Source: Capnocytophaga haemolytica
GTDB lineage: Bacteria > Bacteroidota > Bacteroidia > Flavobacteriales > Flavobacteriaceae
Direction of reading: 5' to 3'
Assembly: GCF_001553545.1 (NCBI RefSeq)
Contig: NZ_CP014227.1
Location: forward strand, 518,501 to 582,500
Length of the DNA: 64,000 bases
The first letter of the stretch is position 1. Each line of letters starts with the position of its first letter. Positions 25,737-34,720 of this stretch are shown here, piece by piece. The translations under genes and the position numbers were made by a program. Under the pieces are notes generated by a model that was not told the DNA's origin, made no database searches, and saw only the letters and a list, made by a program, of their open reading frames with translations.

Positions 25737-26545
25737 ATAGCTTTGTGGCACTGTGTTTTAAGCGACTCCTTGTCCTCAAGAATCAAGCCCTCTGTGGAGA
25801 TCGTAGGCAGCACCTCAACACGCATACGCCCAGGGCTACCTGCAAAGAAGCGGTAAGGAAAGCGGTGTTTATTGTCGTAGAAGACTATCGGAACGATGGG
25901 TATCTGGCACTCAATGGCAATGCGGAAAGCACCATCCTTAAACTTGTCGAGCACGATGCTTTCATCGTCAGGCACGCCTCCCTCAGGGAAGATGCAGATG
26001 CTCAACCCCTGTGCAATTCGCTCCATCGCCTGAGTGTAGACCTCACGGCGGCTCTGTGCACTCGAGCGATCGACCATTATAACGGCTCTGCGGTAGAAGA
26101 ACCCAAAGAGCGGTAGCTTTGCTAACTCCTTCTTCCCCACAAACACAAACGGCGCACGACTGCACACCAGCATCAGCATAATGTCGCTCATACTCGTATG
26201 ATTAGCAATAAGCATTTGTGAGTGTGAGCTTTGAGCTTTGAGCTTTGAGCTTTTAGAGTCTACTCTCTGCTCATTACTCTTCACATACTGTCTCTGCGCC
26301 AGCTCGCGCCACTTTCTCTGCTCTCTGCTCTCTGCTCTCTGACTTCTGTCCATAGGACGCCACCCCATTCCGTAGAGGATAGGGCGTGCCCAGAGGTTGC
26401 GGGCTACCCAATAGAGTTGTGGGTACCACTCGCGGCGTGCCGTAAACACCAATAACACAGGCAATAGCAGCACAATCAACAAGGTAGTAAGCACGTAGAA
26501 CCACACGTGCCACAGCGTCCAAAATAAGTATTTTAAGATTTTCAT
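25685..26545 (-). CDS. plsC: 1-acyl-glycerol-3-phosphate acyltransferase-like protein with in-frame repeat insertion
   Basis: 286 residues from ATG 26545 (an upstream ATG at 26575 lies above the -7 element). An N-terminal membrane helix (about 13-37) is followed by the acyltransferase domain with the catalytic NHTSMSD and later FPEGG. Between the N-terminal region (GWRP) and QMLIANHTSMSD about 44 residues, rich in S/Q/R/K/E, replace the short linker usual in the family. They are encoded by eighteen 7-bp units (126 bp, 42 codons). It probably makes phosphatidic acid. The C-terminal end also lies in a 7-bp array. Confidence 0.85.
   Translation of the reverse strand: MKILKYLFWTLWHVWFYVLTTLLIVLLLPVLLVFTARREWYPQLYWVARNLWARPILYGMGWRPMDRSQRAESREQRKWRELAQRQYVKSNEQRVDSKSSKLKAQSSHSQMLIANHTSMSDIMLMLVCSRAPFVFVGKKELAKLPLFGFFYRRAVIMVDRSSAQSRREVYTQAMERIAQGLSICIFPEGGVPDDESIVLDKFKDGAFRIAIECQIPIVPIVFYDNKHRFPYRFFAGSPGRMRVEVLPTISTEGLILEDKESLKTQCHKAIYDKLLGDSFELLGLTR
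26224..26349 (-). repeat. 7-bp degenerate array inside plsC, 18 units
   Basis: Eighteen consecutive units totalling 126 bp. Four are TTGAGCT/GTGAGCT and four TCTCTGC/TCTCTGA, the rest diverged but in register. The total is divisible by three, so the reading frame continues. No stop codon occurs. Confidence 0.88.
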
Positions 26546-26553
26546 TGCGAACG

Positions 26554-26561
26554 CAAAAGTA
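26554..26561 (-). promoter_or_regulatory. -7 element of plsC
   Basis: Minus-strand TACTTTTG 9 bp before the chosen ATG; divergent from the beta-galactosidase promoter. The very short leader is near the lower limit. Confidence 0.45.
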
Positions 26562-26598
26562 CAATAATCTTTCATAAAGAAAATATTTTTGTTAAAAA

Positions 26599-26630
26599 TT
26601 TGCTTTATACGTTAAAAAAACTTACCTTTG
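26599..26630 (+). promoter_or_regulatory. Promoter of the beta-galactosidase gene
   Basis: TTTG (26599-26602), 20-bp spacer, TACCTTTG (26623-26630): an exact consensus match, 36 bp before the ATG. Confidence 0.7.
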
Positions 26631-26665
26631 TCGGCTAATAAGACGAGTTACCAAAACGAATATTT

Positions 26666-29600
26666 ATGAAACCAATCCATTTGAAAACCACAGCGTTTGC
26701 CTTGGCATTGGCGGCTTCTCCGCTAGCAATGGGGCAACACAAAGTGCTGGGAGGCTTCGCTTACGGCAAGCAGGAGGCTCCCACAGGCAAGGAATGGGAA
26801 TCGGTGGAGGAGCTTTCCCTCAACAAGGAGTATCCTCGTGCCTACTTCTTCTCATTCGCGGATGAGGCGAGTGCCACCAAAGTGCTCCCCGAACATTCTT
26901 CGTATTGGCTAAGCCTTAACGGCGATTGGCAATTCCATTGGAGTAAGACACCCGATGGGCGCGTAAAGGATTTTTTTAAGCCCGACTACAACGCCTCAGC
27001 GTGGGACAAGCTCGCGGTGCCCTCGTCATGGAATGTGGCAGGCATTCAGAAGAACGGCAGCCTAAAATACGGGCTGCCCATCTACGTAAACCAAAAGGTG
27101 ATCTTCCAACACAAAATCGTGAAGGACGACTGGCGCGGAGGCGTGATGCGCGAGCCCCCGAAAACGTGGACTACCTACGAGTATCGCAATGAGGTAGGGC
27201 AGTATCGCCGCACCTTTGAAATCCCTGCTTCTTGGGATGGCCGTGAGGTGTTTATCGACTTCGATGGCGTGGACTCGTTCTTCTACCTCTGGATCAACGG
27301 GCAATACGTGGGCTTCTCAAAGAACTCACGCAATACCGCCTCGTTCGACATCTCCCGTTATCTCAAAAAGGGCACCAACACGGTGGCTGTAGAGGTATAC
27401 CGCAATAGCGACGGGTCGTTCTTGGAGGCGCAGGATATGTTCCGTCTGCCAGGGATATTCCGCACTGTCGCGCTCCGTTCTACCCCTAAGTTGCAGATTT
27501 ACAACCTGAATGTGCAAGGCGAACTTTCAGTCAGTACAGGCGGTGCAAGCTCCTCTATCGAAGGAGGCAAGGAGGATCTTCCCTCTGGGGAAATTGTGCT
27601 GAATGCCACCCTTCGTAACCTTACCCCTAAGCAGGCAAAGCAATTACACCTGAACTATAAGGTTTATAAATGCGAATTGTACTCCGATACTGTGAAGGAA
27701 GTTGCTGAGCTTAAGGGCAGTGCCACCGTAGCAGTAGCAGCACCGAACGCCCTTACGCAGAGCCATTTGAAAATCCCTGCAAAGAATATCAAAGCGTGGT
27801 CGGCTGAGGAGCCTCATCGCTATGTGCTTGTGGCGCAACTTACCGATAAAAAAGGCAAGGTGATCGAGACTGTCTCCTCGTATTTTGGTTTTACGAAGGT
27901 AGAAATCAAGGATACGCCTGCCGATAAGGATGAGTTTGGCAAGGCAGGGCGATATTTCTACGTAAACGGCAAGCCTGTGAAGTTTAAGGGCGTCAATCGG
28001 CACGAATCGCACCCAACGGTAGGCCACGCCATCACCCGCGCGATGATGGAAGAGGATGTACGCCTGATGAAGCGAGCGAACGTCAATCAGGTGCGCTTAT
28101 CGCACTATCCGACCGACCCTTATTTCTTCTATCTCTGTGATAAATATGGACTTTATGTAGAGAACGAGGCGAACCTCGAGTCGCACGAGTATTACTATGG
28201 CGAAGAATCGCTATCGCACCCCAAGGAATGGGAAAAGGCGCACGTGGCGCGCTGCGTTGAAATGGTAGAAGGCAGCTACAATCACCCGAGCATCGTGCTT
28301 TGGTCGCTCGGCAATGAGGCAGGTCCGGGCAATAACTTCGTTGCTGCTTACAAGGCGGTGAAAGCCGTGGACACGACGCGCCCCGTGCAATACGAACGCA
28401 ATAACGACATCGTGGATATGGGCTCGAACCAATACCCATCAGTCGGCTGGGTGCAAGGCGCGGCAAGCGGTGAGTTCGACATCAAATATCCGTTTCACAT
28501 CTCGGAATATGCCCACTCGATGGGCAATGCTGCGGGCAATCTCGCCGATTATTGGAAGGCGATAGAGTCGAGCAACTTTATTTGCGGTGCTTCGGTTTGG
28601 GATTGGGTAGATCAGGGCATTTACAATTACACCAAGGATGGCATCCGCTACATCGCCTACGGGGGCGACTTTGGCGATTATCCCAACGATGGACAATTCG
28701 TGATGAACGGCTTGTTGCTCGCCGATCGCACGCCGAAACCGCAGTATTTTGAGATTAAGAAGGTGTATCAGAATGTAACTGTAAGTCATAAGGAAGGCAA
28801 CACTTTTGAGATCTTTAATAAAAACTATTTCAAGGACTTATCAGACTACAATGGTGCTTGGTTATTGTATAAAGACGGTAAGATTGTAGATACCGACAGC
28901 TTCTCGCCTGAGGGTGTAGCACCGCGCAGCAAGAAGACGATTACTATACCAGCATTAGCAAGCTTGATGAGTGATAAGGGAGAATACTTTATCATCTTTG
29001 AATTTCTACATAAGAGGAAGCAGTTATGGGCTGAGGAAGGCTATATACAAATGGAAGAACAGTTGCCTCTGAAGAGCGACCCTGCTAAGCAGCCGATTGC
29101 CAGCGTTGCCAAAGGCAAAAAACTCACCCTTAGCAAGTCGCCTAAGGAGATACGCCTACACAACGATGCCATCGACATTCGTTTTAACCCCACCACAGGC
29201 AACATCGCCGAATTGAGCTACGCAGGCAAGGCACTCCTCGAGCCAAACAGTTTTGAGCTGAATGCTTTTAGGGCGTTTATCAACAACGATGGCTGGGCAA
29301 TGCATCAATGGTTCGAAAAAGGACTTCACAACCTTCATCACAAGGCGATTGCGAGCAAAGTAGAGGCAGATAAGCCCGTAAAAGGAGCTTACACGGTGGC
29401 GTTCACGGTGGAATCGCAAGCACCCAATCCTGCACAGCTCAAAGGCAGCACCAGTGCGGCGGTAAACACCATTGAGGAACTGCCGATCCCCGAGCATTGG
29501 CGTCCTTTTAAGCTCATTACCGCACAAAATTTTGCTGTTTATCCCGATGGCAGCGTGGAGATTGCCGCCGCGATCACTTCCAACGACAATTCGGTTACTT

Positions 29601-30556
29601 TGCCCGAGCTTGGCTACATAATGAAGCTGCCTAAGACGTACGATGAGTTTACATACTACGGTCGTGGTCCTGAGTGCAACTATCCCGACCGCAAGACGAG
29701 TGCTTTCGTGGATATACACCGCAATAGCGTGAAAGACGAGGTGATTGCCTTGCCTAAGCCACAGGATATGGGGCAACATCAGGATACGCGTTGGGCAGCA
29801 CTGACCGATGCAAGCCGTGCGGGGGCGGTGTTTATCGCTCCTGAGATGATGGCAACCGCCGCACTGCCTTACTCCGCGAAAGAGCTTATCTACGCGGGAC
29901 ATTCATACCAATTACCTACCTCGAGCGGCACTTATTTGCAGCTGAATATCGCCACAACGGGCGTTGGGGGAAACAGTTGCGGTCCTGCACCGCTCAATCA
30001 GGATCGTGTGATGGCAATGCCGCACCATTTCCGTTGTATCATTCGTCCTGCTAAGGCTGACAAACTCGCCGAAAGCGCGGCAGTAGTCGCCAGCAGCGCG
30101 CTACCTGCAACGCCGCAGCTCCTCGGAAAGGATAAACCCGTGCCTATCAAAGTGATCTTTGCCAGCAGTGAAGAAAGCGGCGAAGGAGACGCCTCGCACC
30201 TTGTCGATGGCGATCCCAACACGATTTGGCACACCGCCTACTCCGTTACGGTGGCGAAACATCCACATTGGGTAGATTTCGACCTGATGAAGCCGATGAC
30301 CATCAAAGGATTCAGTTACTTGCCTCGCCTCTCTGGATATAATGGCGAAGTGAAGGACTACACCATCTCCGTAAGTGATGACGGCAAGACTTGGCGCGAA
30401 ATTCACAAAGGCAGCTTTGGGCGCAACCGCAACACCGCGAAAGATGCCTATTTTAAAGCTCCTATAAAGACGCGCTACATCCGTTTCACTGCCCTCAGCG
30501 AACAATATGGTCAGGATTTCGCCAGCGGCGCAGAGTTTTCAGTAATACCACAATGA
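26666..30556 (+). CDS. Secreted GH2 beta-galactosidase with C-terminal discoidin domain
   Basis: 1296 residues with a signal peptide (ALAASPLAMG, cut before Q). Domains in order: N-terminal sugar-binding domain (about 80-260), immunoglobulin-like GH2 domain (to about 410), TIM barrel (about 415-720) with NRHESHP, acid/base Glu551 in WSLGNEAG and nucleophile Glu614 in SEYAHSMGN. The large C-terminal beta-sandwich follows (about 850-1120), then an F5/8 type C (discoidin) carbohydrate-binding domain (about 1140-1290). The last suggests action on host glycans at the cell envelope. It stands alone, with no SusC/D or sulfatase beside it. The 3' end meets a 7-bp array and a bidirectional terminator. 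Confidence 0.93.
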   Translation: MKPIHLKTTAFALALAASPLAMGQHKVLGGFAYGKQEAPTGKEWESVEELSLNKEYPRAYFFSFADEASATKVLPEHSSYWLSLNGDWQFHWSKTPDGRVKDFFKPDYNASAWDKLAVPSSWNVAGIQKNGSLKYGLPIYVNQKVIFQHKIVKDDWRGGVMREPPKTWTTYEYRNEVGQYRRTFEIPASWDGREVFIDFDGVDSFFYLWINGQYVGFSKNSRNTASFDISRYLKKGTNTVAVEVYRNSDGSFLEAQDMFRLPGIFRTVALRSTPKLQIYNLNVQGELSVSTGGASSSIEGGKEDLPSGEIVLNATLRNLTPKQAKQLHLNYKVYKCELYSDTVKEVAELKGSATVAVAAPNALTQSHLKIPAKNIKAWSAEEPHRYVLVAQLTDKKGKVIETVSSYFGFTKVEIKDTPADKDEFGKAGRYFYVNGKPVKFKGVNRHESHPTVGHAITRAMMEEDVRLMKRANVNQVRLSHYPTDPYFFYLCDKYGLYVENEANLESHEYYYGEESLSHPKEWEKAHVARCVEMVEGSYNHPSIVLWSLGNEAGPGNNFVAAYKAVKAVDTTRPVQYERNNDIVDMGSNQYPSVGWVQGAASGEFDIKYPFHISEYAHSMGNAAGNLADYWKAIESSNFICGASVWDWVDQGIYNYTKDGIRYIAYGGDFGDYPNDGQFVMNGLLLADRTPKPQYFEIKKVYQNVTVSHKEGNTFEIFNKNYFKDLSDYNGAWLLYKDGKIVDTDSFSPEGVAPRSKKTITIPALASLMSDKGEYFIIFEFLHKRKQLWAEEGYIQMEEQLPLKSDPAKQPIASVAKGKKLTLSKSPKEIRLHNDAIDIRFNPTTGNIAELSYAGKALLEPNSFELNAFRAFINNDGWAMHQWFEKGLHNLHHKAIASKVEADKPVKGAYTVAFTVESQAPNPAQLKGSTSAAVNTIEELPIPEHWRPFKLITAQNFAVYPDGSVEIAAAITSNDNSVTLPELGYIMKLPKTYDEFTYYGRGPECNYPDRKTSAFVDIHRNSVKDEVIALPKPQDMGQHQDTRWAALTDASRAGAVFIAPEMMATAALPYSAKELIYAGHSYQLPTSSGTYLQLNIATTGVGGNSCGPAPLNQDRVMAMPHHFRCIIRPAKADKLAESAAVVASSALPATPQLLGKDKPVPIKVIFASSEESGEGDASHLVDGDPNTIWHTAYSVTVAKHPHWVDFDLMKPMTIKGFSYLPRLSGYNGEVKDYTISVSDDGKTWREIHKGSFGRNRNTAKDAYFKAPIKTRYIRFTALSEQYGQDFASGAEFSVIPQ

Positions 30557-30618
30557 TAGTGTTATAGTGCACAGTGAAAAGTGAATAGTGCACAGCGAAT
30601 AGCGAATAGTGCACAGTA
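30557..30618 (+). repeat. 7-bp degenerate array, 8-9 units
   Basis: Starts one base after the beta-galactosidase stop. Units are variants of AATAGTG and CACAGTG in strict register (30563, 30570, 30577 and onward) and end just before the terminator hairpin. Confidence 0.85.
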
Positions 30619-30626
30619 AATAACAA

Positions 30627-30661
30627 AAATCCCTTCACGGCAAGGACTGTGAAGGGATTTT
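30627..30661. terminator. Bidirectional terminator
   Basis: Inverted repeat AAATCCCTTCAC / GTGAAGGGATTT with T-runs on both strands. It serves the converging beta-galactosidase and small lipoprotein genes. Confidence 0.8.
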
Positions 30662-30683
30662 TTGTTTTAAGCTAATATTAATC

Positions 30684-31067
30684 TTAATAATCTAATCTTA
30701 TTGGGTCTGATAGATTTCCATTGTCGTCAGTAGGGAGAGACATTTCTTTGATAACAGCCTTCTTATAGAGAATCTGTATCTTTAGAGAGATTTTTTTTGT
30801 AGCTTTTCCTGTTATTTTTAGGCGAGTAGGTCTATCATCGTCAGAGAGATATTGTACCCAATCCTTAGTAAGGGGGACGGGGTAGCCTTCAGGGAAGATA
30901 GTACCTCCATTGTAAGAAACAGCTACTTCTGAGATACTAAACTCAGGAGCTGCAAACATTTTGAGGTAATAGGCATTTTCATCCAAGATAGATCCGTTAC
31001 CATCACCGTCTTTTCCGCAAGAAGCAAAAGCTAAGGCGGTTACTATTAAAATAATAAATCTTTTCAT
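30684..31067 (-). CDS. Small lipoprotein of unknown function
   Basis: About 127 residues. The start is taken at the ATG before KRFIILIVTALAFASC; a TTG further upstream lies in the -7 element. The lipobox Cys is residue 17 and the mature start is C-G-K-D-G-D-G, a partial match to the Capnocytophaga surface-export signal. The remainder (about 105 residues) has alternating beta-like segments (PEFSISEVAVSYNGG, KKISLKIQILYKKAV). I do not recognise a family. It converges with the beta-galactosidase gene. Confidence 0.6.
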   Translation of the reverse strand: MKRFIILIVTALAFASCGKDGDGNGSILDENAYYLKMFAAPEFSISEVAVSYNGGTIFPEGYPVPLTKDWVQYLSDDDRPTRLKITGKATKKISLKIQILYKKAVIKEMSLPTDDNGNLSDPIRLDY

Positions 31068-31091
31068 AAGTATATTTCTTTGTTTAAAGTG

Positions 31092-31099
31092 CAAAGGTA
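31092..31099 (-). promoter_or_regulatory. -7 element of the small lipoprotein gene
   Basis: Minus-strand TACCTTTG about 25 bp before the chosen ATG. Confidence 0.52.
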
Positions 31100-31149
31100 C
31101 GACTTTATTTTGAAATAGGGACTATATTTTCTAAAATTAACCAATGGAG

Positions 31150-31204
31150 GAGGATAAAAGGAGATCTATCCGATACGGCTTCGTAGTAGCTTCGTATAAG
31201 AGGG
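31150..31204 (-). repeat. 11-bp degenerate array, 5 units
   Basis: Units begin at 31150, 31161, 31172, 31183 and 31194 (GATACGGCTTC, GTAGTAGCTTC, GTATAAGAGGG are the clearest). It lies upstream of two divergent promoters, not in a leader. Confidence 0.6.
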
Positions 31205-31290
31205 TGGAAAATAAGCGTGATAGATGATTATGTAATACACTCGTTATAAGGGATATAACATCATATGCTAACTTTTTTTGTGCGAAAAAT

Positions 31291-31321
31291 TTTGCTCATT
31301 GGTAAAAAGTGTTTACCTTTG
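31291..31321 (+). promoter_or_regulatory. Promoter of the DUF3127-aat pair
   Basis: TTTG (31291-31294), 19-bp spacer, TACCTTTG (31314-31321). Confidence 0.65.
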
Positions 31322-31346
31322 TGCTTTAATTGAAAAGTAAAAAATT

Positions 31347-31901
31347 ATGGCAAATATGGAGCTGCAAGGCAGAATTGTAAAGATAGGTGAAGTGCAGACA
31401 GTGGGGGCAAATGGCTTCCAAAAGCGCGAGTTAGTGATTTCTACAGAGGAACAATACCCGCAGTTTATTCCTTTTGATTTTGTGCAAGAGAAGTGCGCTC
31501 TGCTTGATGGACTGGCAGTTGGTCAGGTAGTACGTGTAAGTTTTAATGTGCGTGGGCGCGAGTGGACGAACCCTCAGGGGGAAGTAAAGTATATATTGAA
31601 CCTTCAAGGTTGGCGCATTGAGCCAGCAGATGGAATGCCTCCACAACAGGCGTACGCTCCACAAGGGCAATATGGGCAATATCCGCCACAGGGGTATGCA
31701 CCACAGCAAGGGTATGCGCCTCAGGGGCAGTATCAGCAGGCTCCACCTCAATATGCACAACAGCCGCAGTATGGGCAGGTACCACCTCAGTTCCAGCAGA
31801 TGCCTCCACAGCAGCCTCAGCAGGCATTTCAAGCTGCGCCAGCACCCGCACAAGGGGCTAACGCGGCGGCAGATGGCAGTGAGGACGACTTGCCATTTTA
31901 A
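31347..31901 (+). CDS. DUF3127 protein with SSB-like architecture
   Basis: 184 residues. Residues 1 to about 92 match the Bacteroidota-specific DUF3127 domain, which looks like a small beta-barrel (MELQGRIVKIGEVQTV, FVQEKCALLDGLAVGQVVRV, YILNLQGWRIE). Residues 95-172 are a disordered linker of Q/P/Y/G repeats (YAPQGQY, PPQGYAPQ). The C-terminus is acidic and ends EDDLPF, very close to the DDDIPF tip that bacterial SSB uses to recruit repair proteins. This suggests a single-strand DNA-binding-like role, which is inference. aat starts 6 bp downstream. Confidence 0.8.
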   Translation: MANMELQGRIVKIGEVQTVGANGFQKRELVISTEEQYPQFIPFDFVQEKCALLDGLAVGQVVRVSFNVRGREWTNPQGEVKYILNLQGWRIEPADGMPPQQAYAPQGQYGQYPPQGYAPQQGYAPQGQYQQAPPQYAQQPQYGQVPPQFQQMPPQQPQQAFQAAPAPAQGANAAADGSEDDLPF

Positions 31902-31907
31902 TATTTG

Positions 31908-32546
31908 ATGAAGCGTTTGGAGCATAACATACCATTTCCTTCCTTTGAGGAAATCTCAGAGGAAGGAATTATTGCGTTTGGAGGGGAGCTGACCACTAAG
32001 CGGCTGATAGAGGCGTATTCGAAGGGTATTTTCCCTTGGTACGGTGCCGATGAGCCTGTGTTGTGGTGGTGTCCCGATCCGCGCTTTGTGCTTTTTCGCG
32101 AGAAATTGCACCTCTCTAAACGTGTACGTAAGTTACTGAAAGAGAAGGTTTATAGGGTTACTTACGACCAGCGATTTGAAGAGGTAATGCACCATTGTGC
32201 CACAGTGGAGCGCAAGGGGCAACACGGCACTTGGATACACCCCGAGATGATCAAGGCTTACACCGCCTTGCACCGCAAGGGCATTGCGCACTCGGTGGAG
32301 GTGTGGCAAGGTGAGGAATTGATCGGGGGACTTTACGGTATCCGTATGGGTGCGGTTTTTTGTGGGGAAAGTATGTTTAGCCTTGCACCCAATGCTTCGG
32401 AATATGGCTTTATCACAATGCTTGAAGAGGATGAAGGCATTAGTATGGTCGATTGCCAAGTGTACAGTGCTTATTTAGAGCGGTTAGGGGCTGAGGAAGT
32501 GCCCCGCGACATCTTTTTGCTGCTTTTTCACCTGCTGAAAGGCTAA
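31908..32546 (+). CDS. aat: Leucyl/phenylalanyl-tRNA-protein transferase
   Basis: 212 residues from ATG 31908 (a TTG one codon upstream is less likely). Family features include FPSFEEISEEGIIAFGGELT, YSKGIFPWY, LWWCPDPRFVLF, GTWIHPEMIKAY, HSVEVW and GLYGIRMGAVFCGESMFS. The enzyme adds Leu or Phe to N-terminal Arg/Lys residues, marking proteins for ClpAP-type degradation (N-degron pathway). It converges with tilS, one base apart. Confidence 0.94.
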   Translation: MKRLEHNIPFPSFEEISEEGIIAFGGELTTKRLIEAYSKGIFPWYGADEPVLWWCPDPRFVLFREKLHLSKRVRKLLKEKVYRVTYDQRFEEVMHHCATVERKGQHGTWIHPEMIKAYTALHRKGIAHSVEVWQGEELIGGLYGIRMGAVFCGESMFSLAPNASEYGFITMLEEDEGISMVDCQVYSAYLERLGAEEVPRDIFLLLFHLLKG

Positions 32547-32547
32547 G

Positions 32548-33846
32548 TTATGCCTTGTGAATCTTTAAAATGTGCTCAGTGGCGGAAGTGATGCTAACAC
32601 GCCCATCGAGTCGTTTGCCTACCACCCACACGATAGCCTCGCCTGAGCATAGCAGCCATTGTTGTTCTTTCTCGAATTGCGCGTATTTTTCGTCTTTGAA
32701 GTATTTGCTGAGTTTCTTTTTGCCGTGCATTCCCTCTGGATAGAAGAAGTCGCCTTCGCGTCTGTGGCGTAGCGTCAGTGGGTAAGTCAGTTTGTCGGCA
32801 TCGATAAAGATAGTATCAGGAGAAGGAGTAGGGGAGAGCCTCGCCTCAGTGGTATGTTCTATGTGTAATTCTATTGGTGTGGTGATGTGCGTAACGCCTT
32901 CTTCTATAAGTATTTCCACATCTGAAAGCTGCTTTTGCGCTTCTAAAAGCAGGTGATTTCTATTCTTTAACAAGCGATGCGTACGGGAGTGCAATTGCTT
33001 GCCTGTCTCGGCTTCTAAGAGCAGTTGTTTTAAATCTTTTATATTGTTAAAACCATAAGGATAAAAGAGCTTGTGGAGCACAAAGTCCAGCTCGGGGAGT
33101 GCTTTCAGGGTTGCGATGTCGATCTCAGTAATGCTGCCTTCTAAGGGCTTAAAACAGTGCTCTTTTAAGGCGGCTATCTGTGTATCTATAAAGTGCACGG
33201 TCTGGTGTAAGTACACTTGTGTCTTATTGAAATTACCCAAGAAGTTAGGGTGTAGTTCTTCAAGCAGTGGGGTGATGTTATGGCGTATTTTATTGCGGGT
33301 ATACTTGTCGGTGGCATTGCTGCTATCCTCACGCCACGAAAGATGGTTATTGAGGCTATAAGCGTGTATTTCTTCACGAGAACAGTGTAGCAGTGGGCGC
33401 ACAATGGTGGGGCTTTCTTCTGGTATGCCGAGTAGTCCTTCTAAGCCGCTACCCCGTGAGAGGTTGATGATAAAAGTCTCTAAATTGTCGTTGGCGTGAT
33501 GGGCAGTGGCAATTTTGTCGCAGTGGTGGGCTTTGCGCATTGCTTCAAACCAATGGTAGCGGAGCTCGCGGGCAGCGAGTTGGGTGTTGAGCTTGTGCGT
33601 TTGTGCATAGGCTTTGGTGTCGAATTGCTTTACGAGCAGTGGCACACCGAGTTCAGTGGCAAACTGCCTTACGAAAGCCTCGTCCCCATCACTTTCTTCG
33701 CCTCTTAAATGGAAATTACAGTGGGCAAGCACAATCTCAATCCCTTCTGCGTGTAGGGCGTGCGCGAGCACCACACTGTCGATGCCCCCACTGATAGCCA
33801 CCAGCAAACGCTTGTCTTTTAGAGAAGATAAATCGGTAAGTTTCAT
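32548..33846 (-). CDS. tilS: tRNA(Ile)-lysidine synthase
   Basis: 432 residues. The PP-loop ATP pyrophosphatase motif SGGIDS is at 19-24, HCNFHLRGEESDGDE follows, and HHANDNLETFIINLSRGSGLEGL is diagnostic of TilS. The C-terminal substrate-binding domain is present (LRHRREGDFFYPEGMHGKKKLSKYF). It converts C34 of tRNA-Ile2 to lysidine and is essential for AUA decoding. It begins 2 bp after the aminotransferase stop and is probably in one unit with it. Confidence 0.94.
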   Translation of the reverse strand: MKLTDLSSLKDKRLLVAISGGIDSVVLAHALHAEGIEIVLAHCNFHLRGEESDGDEAFVRQFATELGVPLLVKQFDTKAYAQTHKLNTQLAARELRYHWFEAMRKAHHCDKIATAHHANDNLETFIINLSRGSGLEGLLGIPEESPTIVRPLLHCSREEIHAYSLNNHLSWREDSSNATDKYTRNKIRHNITPLLEELHPNFLGNFNKTQVYLHQTVHFIDTQIAALKEHCFKPLEGSITEIDIATLKALPELDFVLHKLFYPYGFNNIKDLKQLLLEAETGKQLHSRTHRLLKNRNHLLLEAQKQLSDVEILIEEGVTHITTPIELHIEHTTEARLSPTPSPDTIFIDADKLTYPLTLRHRREGDFFYPEGMHGKKKLSKYFKDEKYAQFEKEQQWLLCSGEAIVWVVGKRLDGRVSITSATEHILKIHKA

Positions 33847-33848
33847 AG

Positions 33849-34703
33849 TTAAGCCATTCCGAAGCGTGCTACGGTATTGAGTTTGCCGAGTAAGTTCTTA
33901 GCTACTTCGCGTGTGTAAGTCTTTTTGCGGTATTGGGTAATAGGCTGAATGCCTACAATGGTGTTGGTGATAAAGAGTTCATCGGCTTTCTGCAATTCAA
34001 AGGGAGAGATGCTTGCTTCTACGACCTTGTAATCGGGCACTTTTGCTAAGGCTTTTATCAGCATCTTGCGGGTGATACCATTCATTGCCCCATCGGTAAG
34101 GGGTGGGGTGCGCAAGGTGTTGCCTTCTACTACAAAGAGGTTACCATCTAAGGCACCAGCTACGCTCTTGTTGTAGTTGAGCAAGATGCAATTCTGATAG
34201 TCATTCTCCTCAGCGAAGATACTGCCGAGGGTGTTCACCATTCTGTTGGTGTGCTTTACAGTAGCCAAAAGATCGGCTTGCACATAGAAGTCTTTAAAGA
34301 GTTCTACCTCATAAGGGGCTTCGCTCAGGGTGTAAAAGGGGGTAGTAAGTGGAGTGGTTTCGATAAGGTAATCCACAGTGTTGGTAGTAGGTGTGTAGAG
34401 CTGGCTATCTTTGCGAAACACAGTGATTTGCACCCGCACTGCACTGCTTTCTAAGTTGTTCTCAGCAATGAGTTTTAGCATTCCTTCCTCTAAGAACTCC
34501 ATTGAGAAACTCATCGGTATTTGCATTCTCAAGATGCGCATCCCTGCCATTAGTCGTAAGTAGTGTTCTTCCCAAAAGAGTAGTTTTCCTTGTACGTATT
34601 TTGAAGTGTCGAATACGCCATCGCCGTACTTGAAGGCTCTGTTGTTGTTCGTAATGACGCGCTCTTCTTGCGGCAGTAAGGTGCCGTTGTAGTTTATCTT
34701 CAT
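33849..34703 (-). CDS. Class IV PLP-dependent aminotransferase
   Basis: 284 residues from ATG 34703; a longer frame would overlap the START-like gene. The fold-type IV features are NNRAFKYGDGVFDT near the start, VKHTNRMVNTLGS (probable PLP Lys), VAGALDGNLFVV and the TNTIVGIQPI ending. The family includes branched-chain and D-amino-acid aminotransferases and aminodeoxychorismate lyase, and the specific reaction cannot be fixed. It lies between tilS and the START-like gene in a tight minus-strand run. Confidence 0.85.
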   Translation of the reverse strand: MKINYNGTLLPQEERVITNNNRAFKYGDGVFDTSKYVQGKLLFWEEHYLRLMAGMRILRMQIPMSFSMEFLEEGMLKLIAENNLESSAVRVQITVFRKDSQLYTPTTNTVDYLIETTPLTTPFYTLSEAPYEVELFKDFYVQADLLATVKHTNRMVNTLGSIFAEENDYQNCILLNYNKSVAGALDGNLFVVEGNTLRTPPLTDGAMNGITRKMLIKALAKVPDYKVVEASISPFELQKADELFITNTIVGIQPITQYRKKTYTREVAKNLLGKLNTVARFGMA

Positions 34704-34720
34704 ATCCTCTTGCTCTAAGC

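Noticed and set aside
26219..26350. Frameshift or pseudogene in the acyltransferase
   Set aside because: The insertion keeps the frame, has no stop, and the catalytic motifs on both sides are intact, so the gene is annotated as complete.
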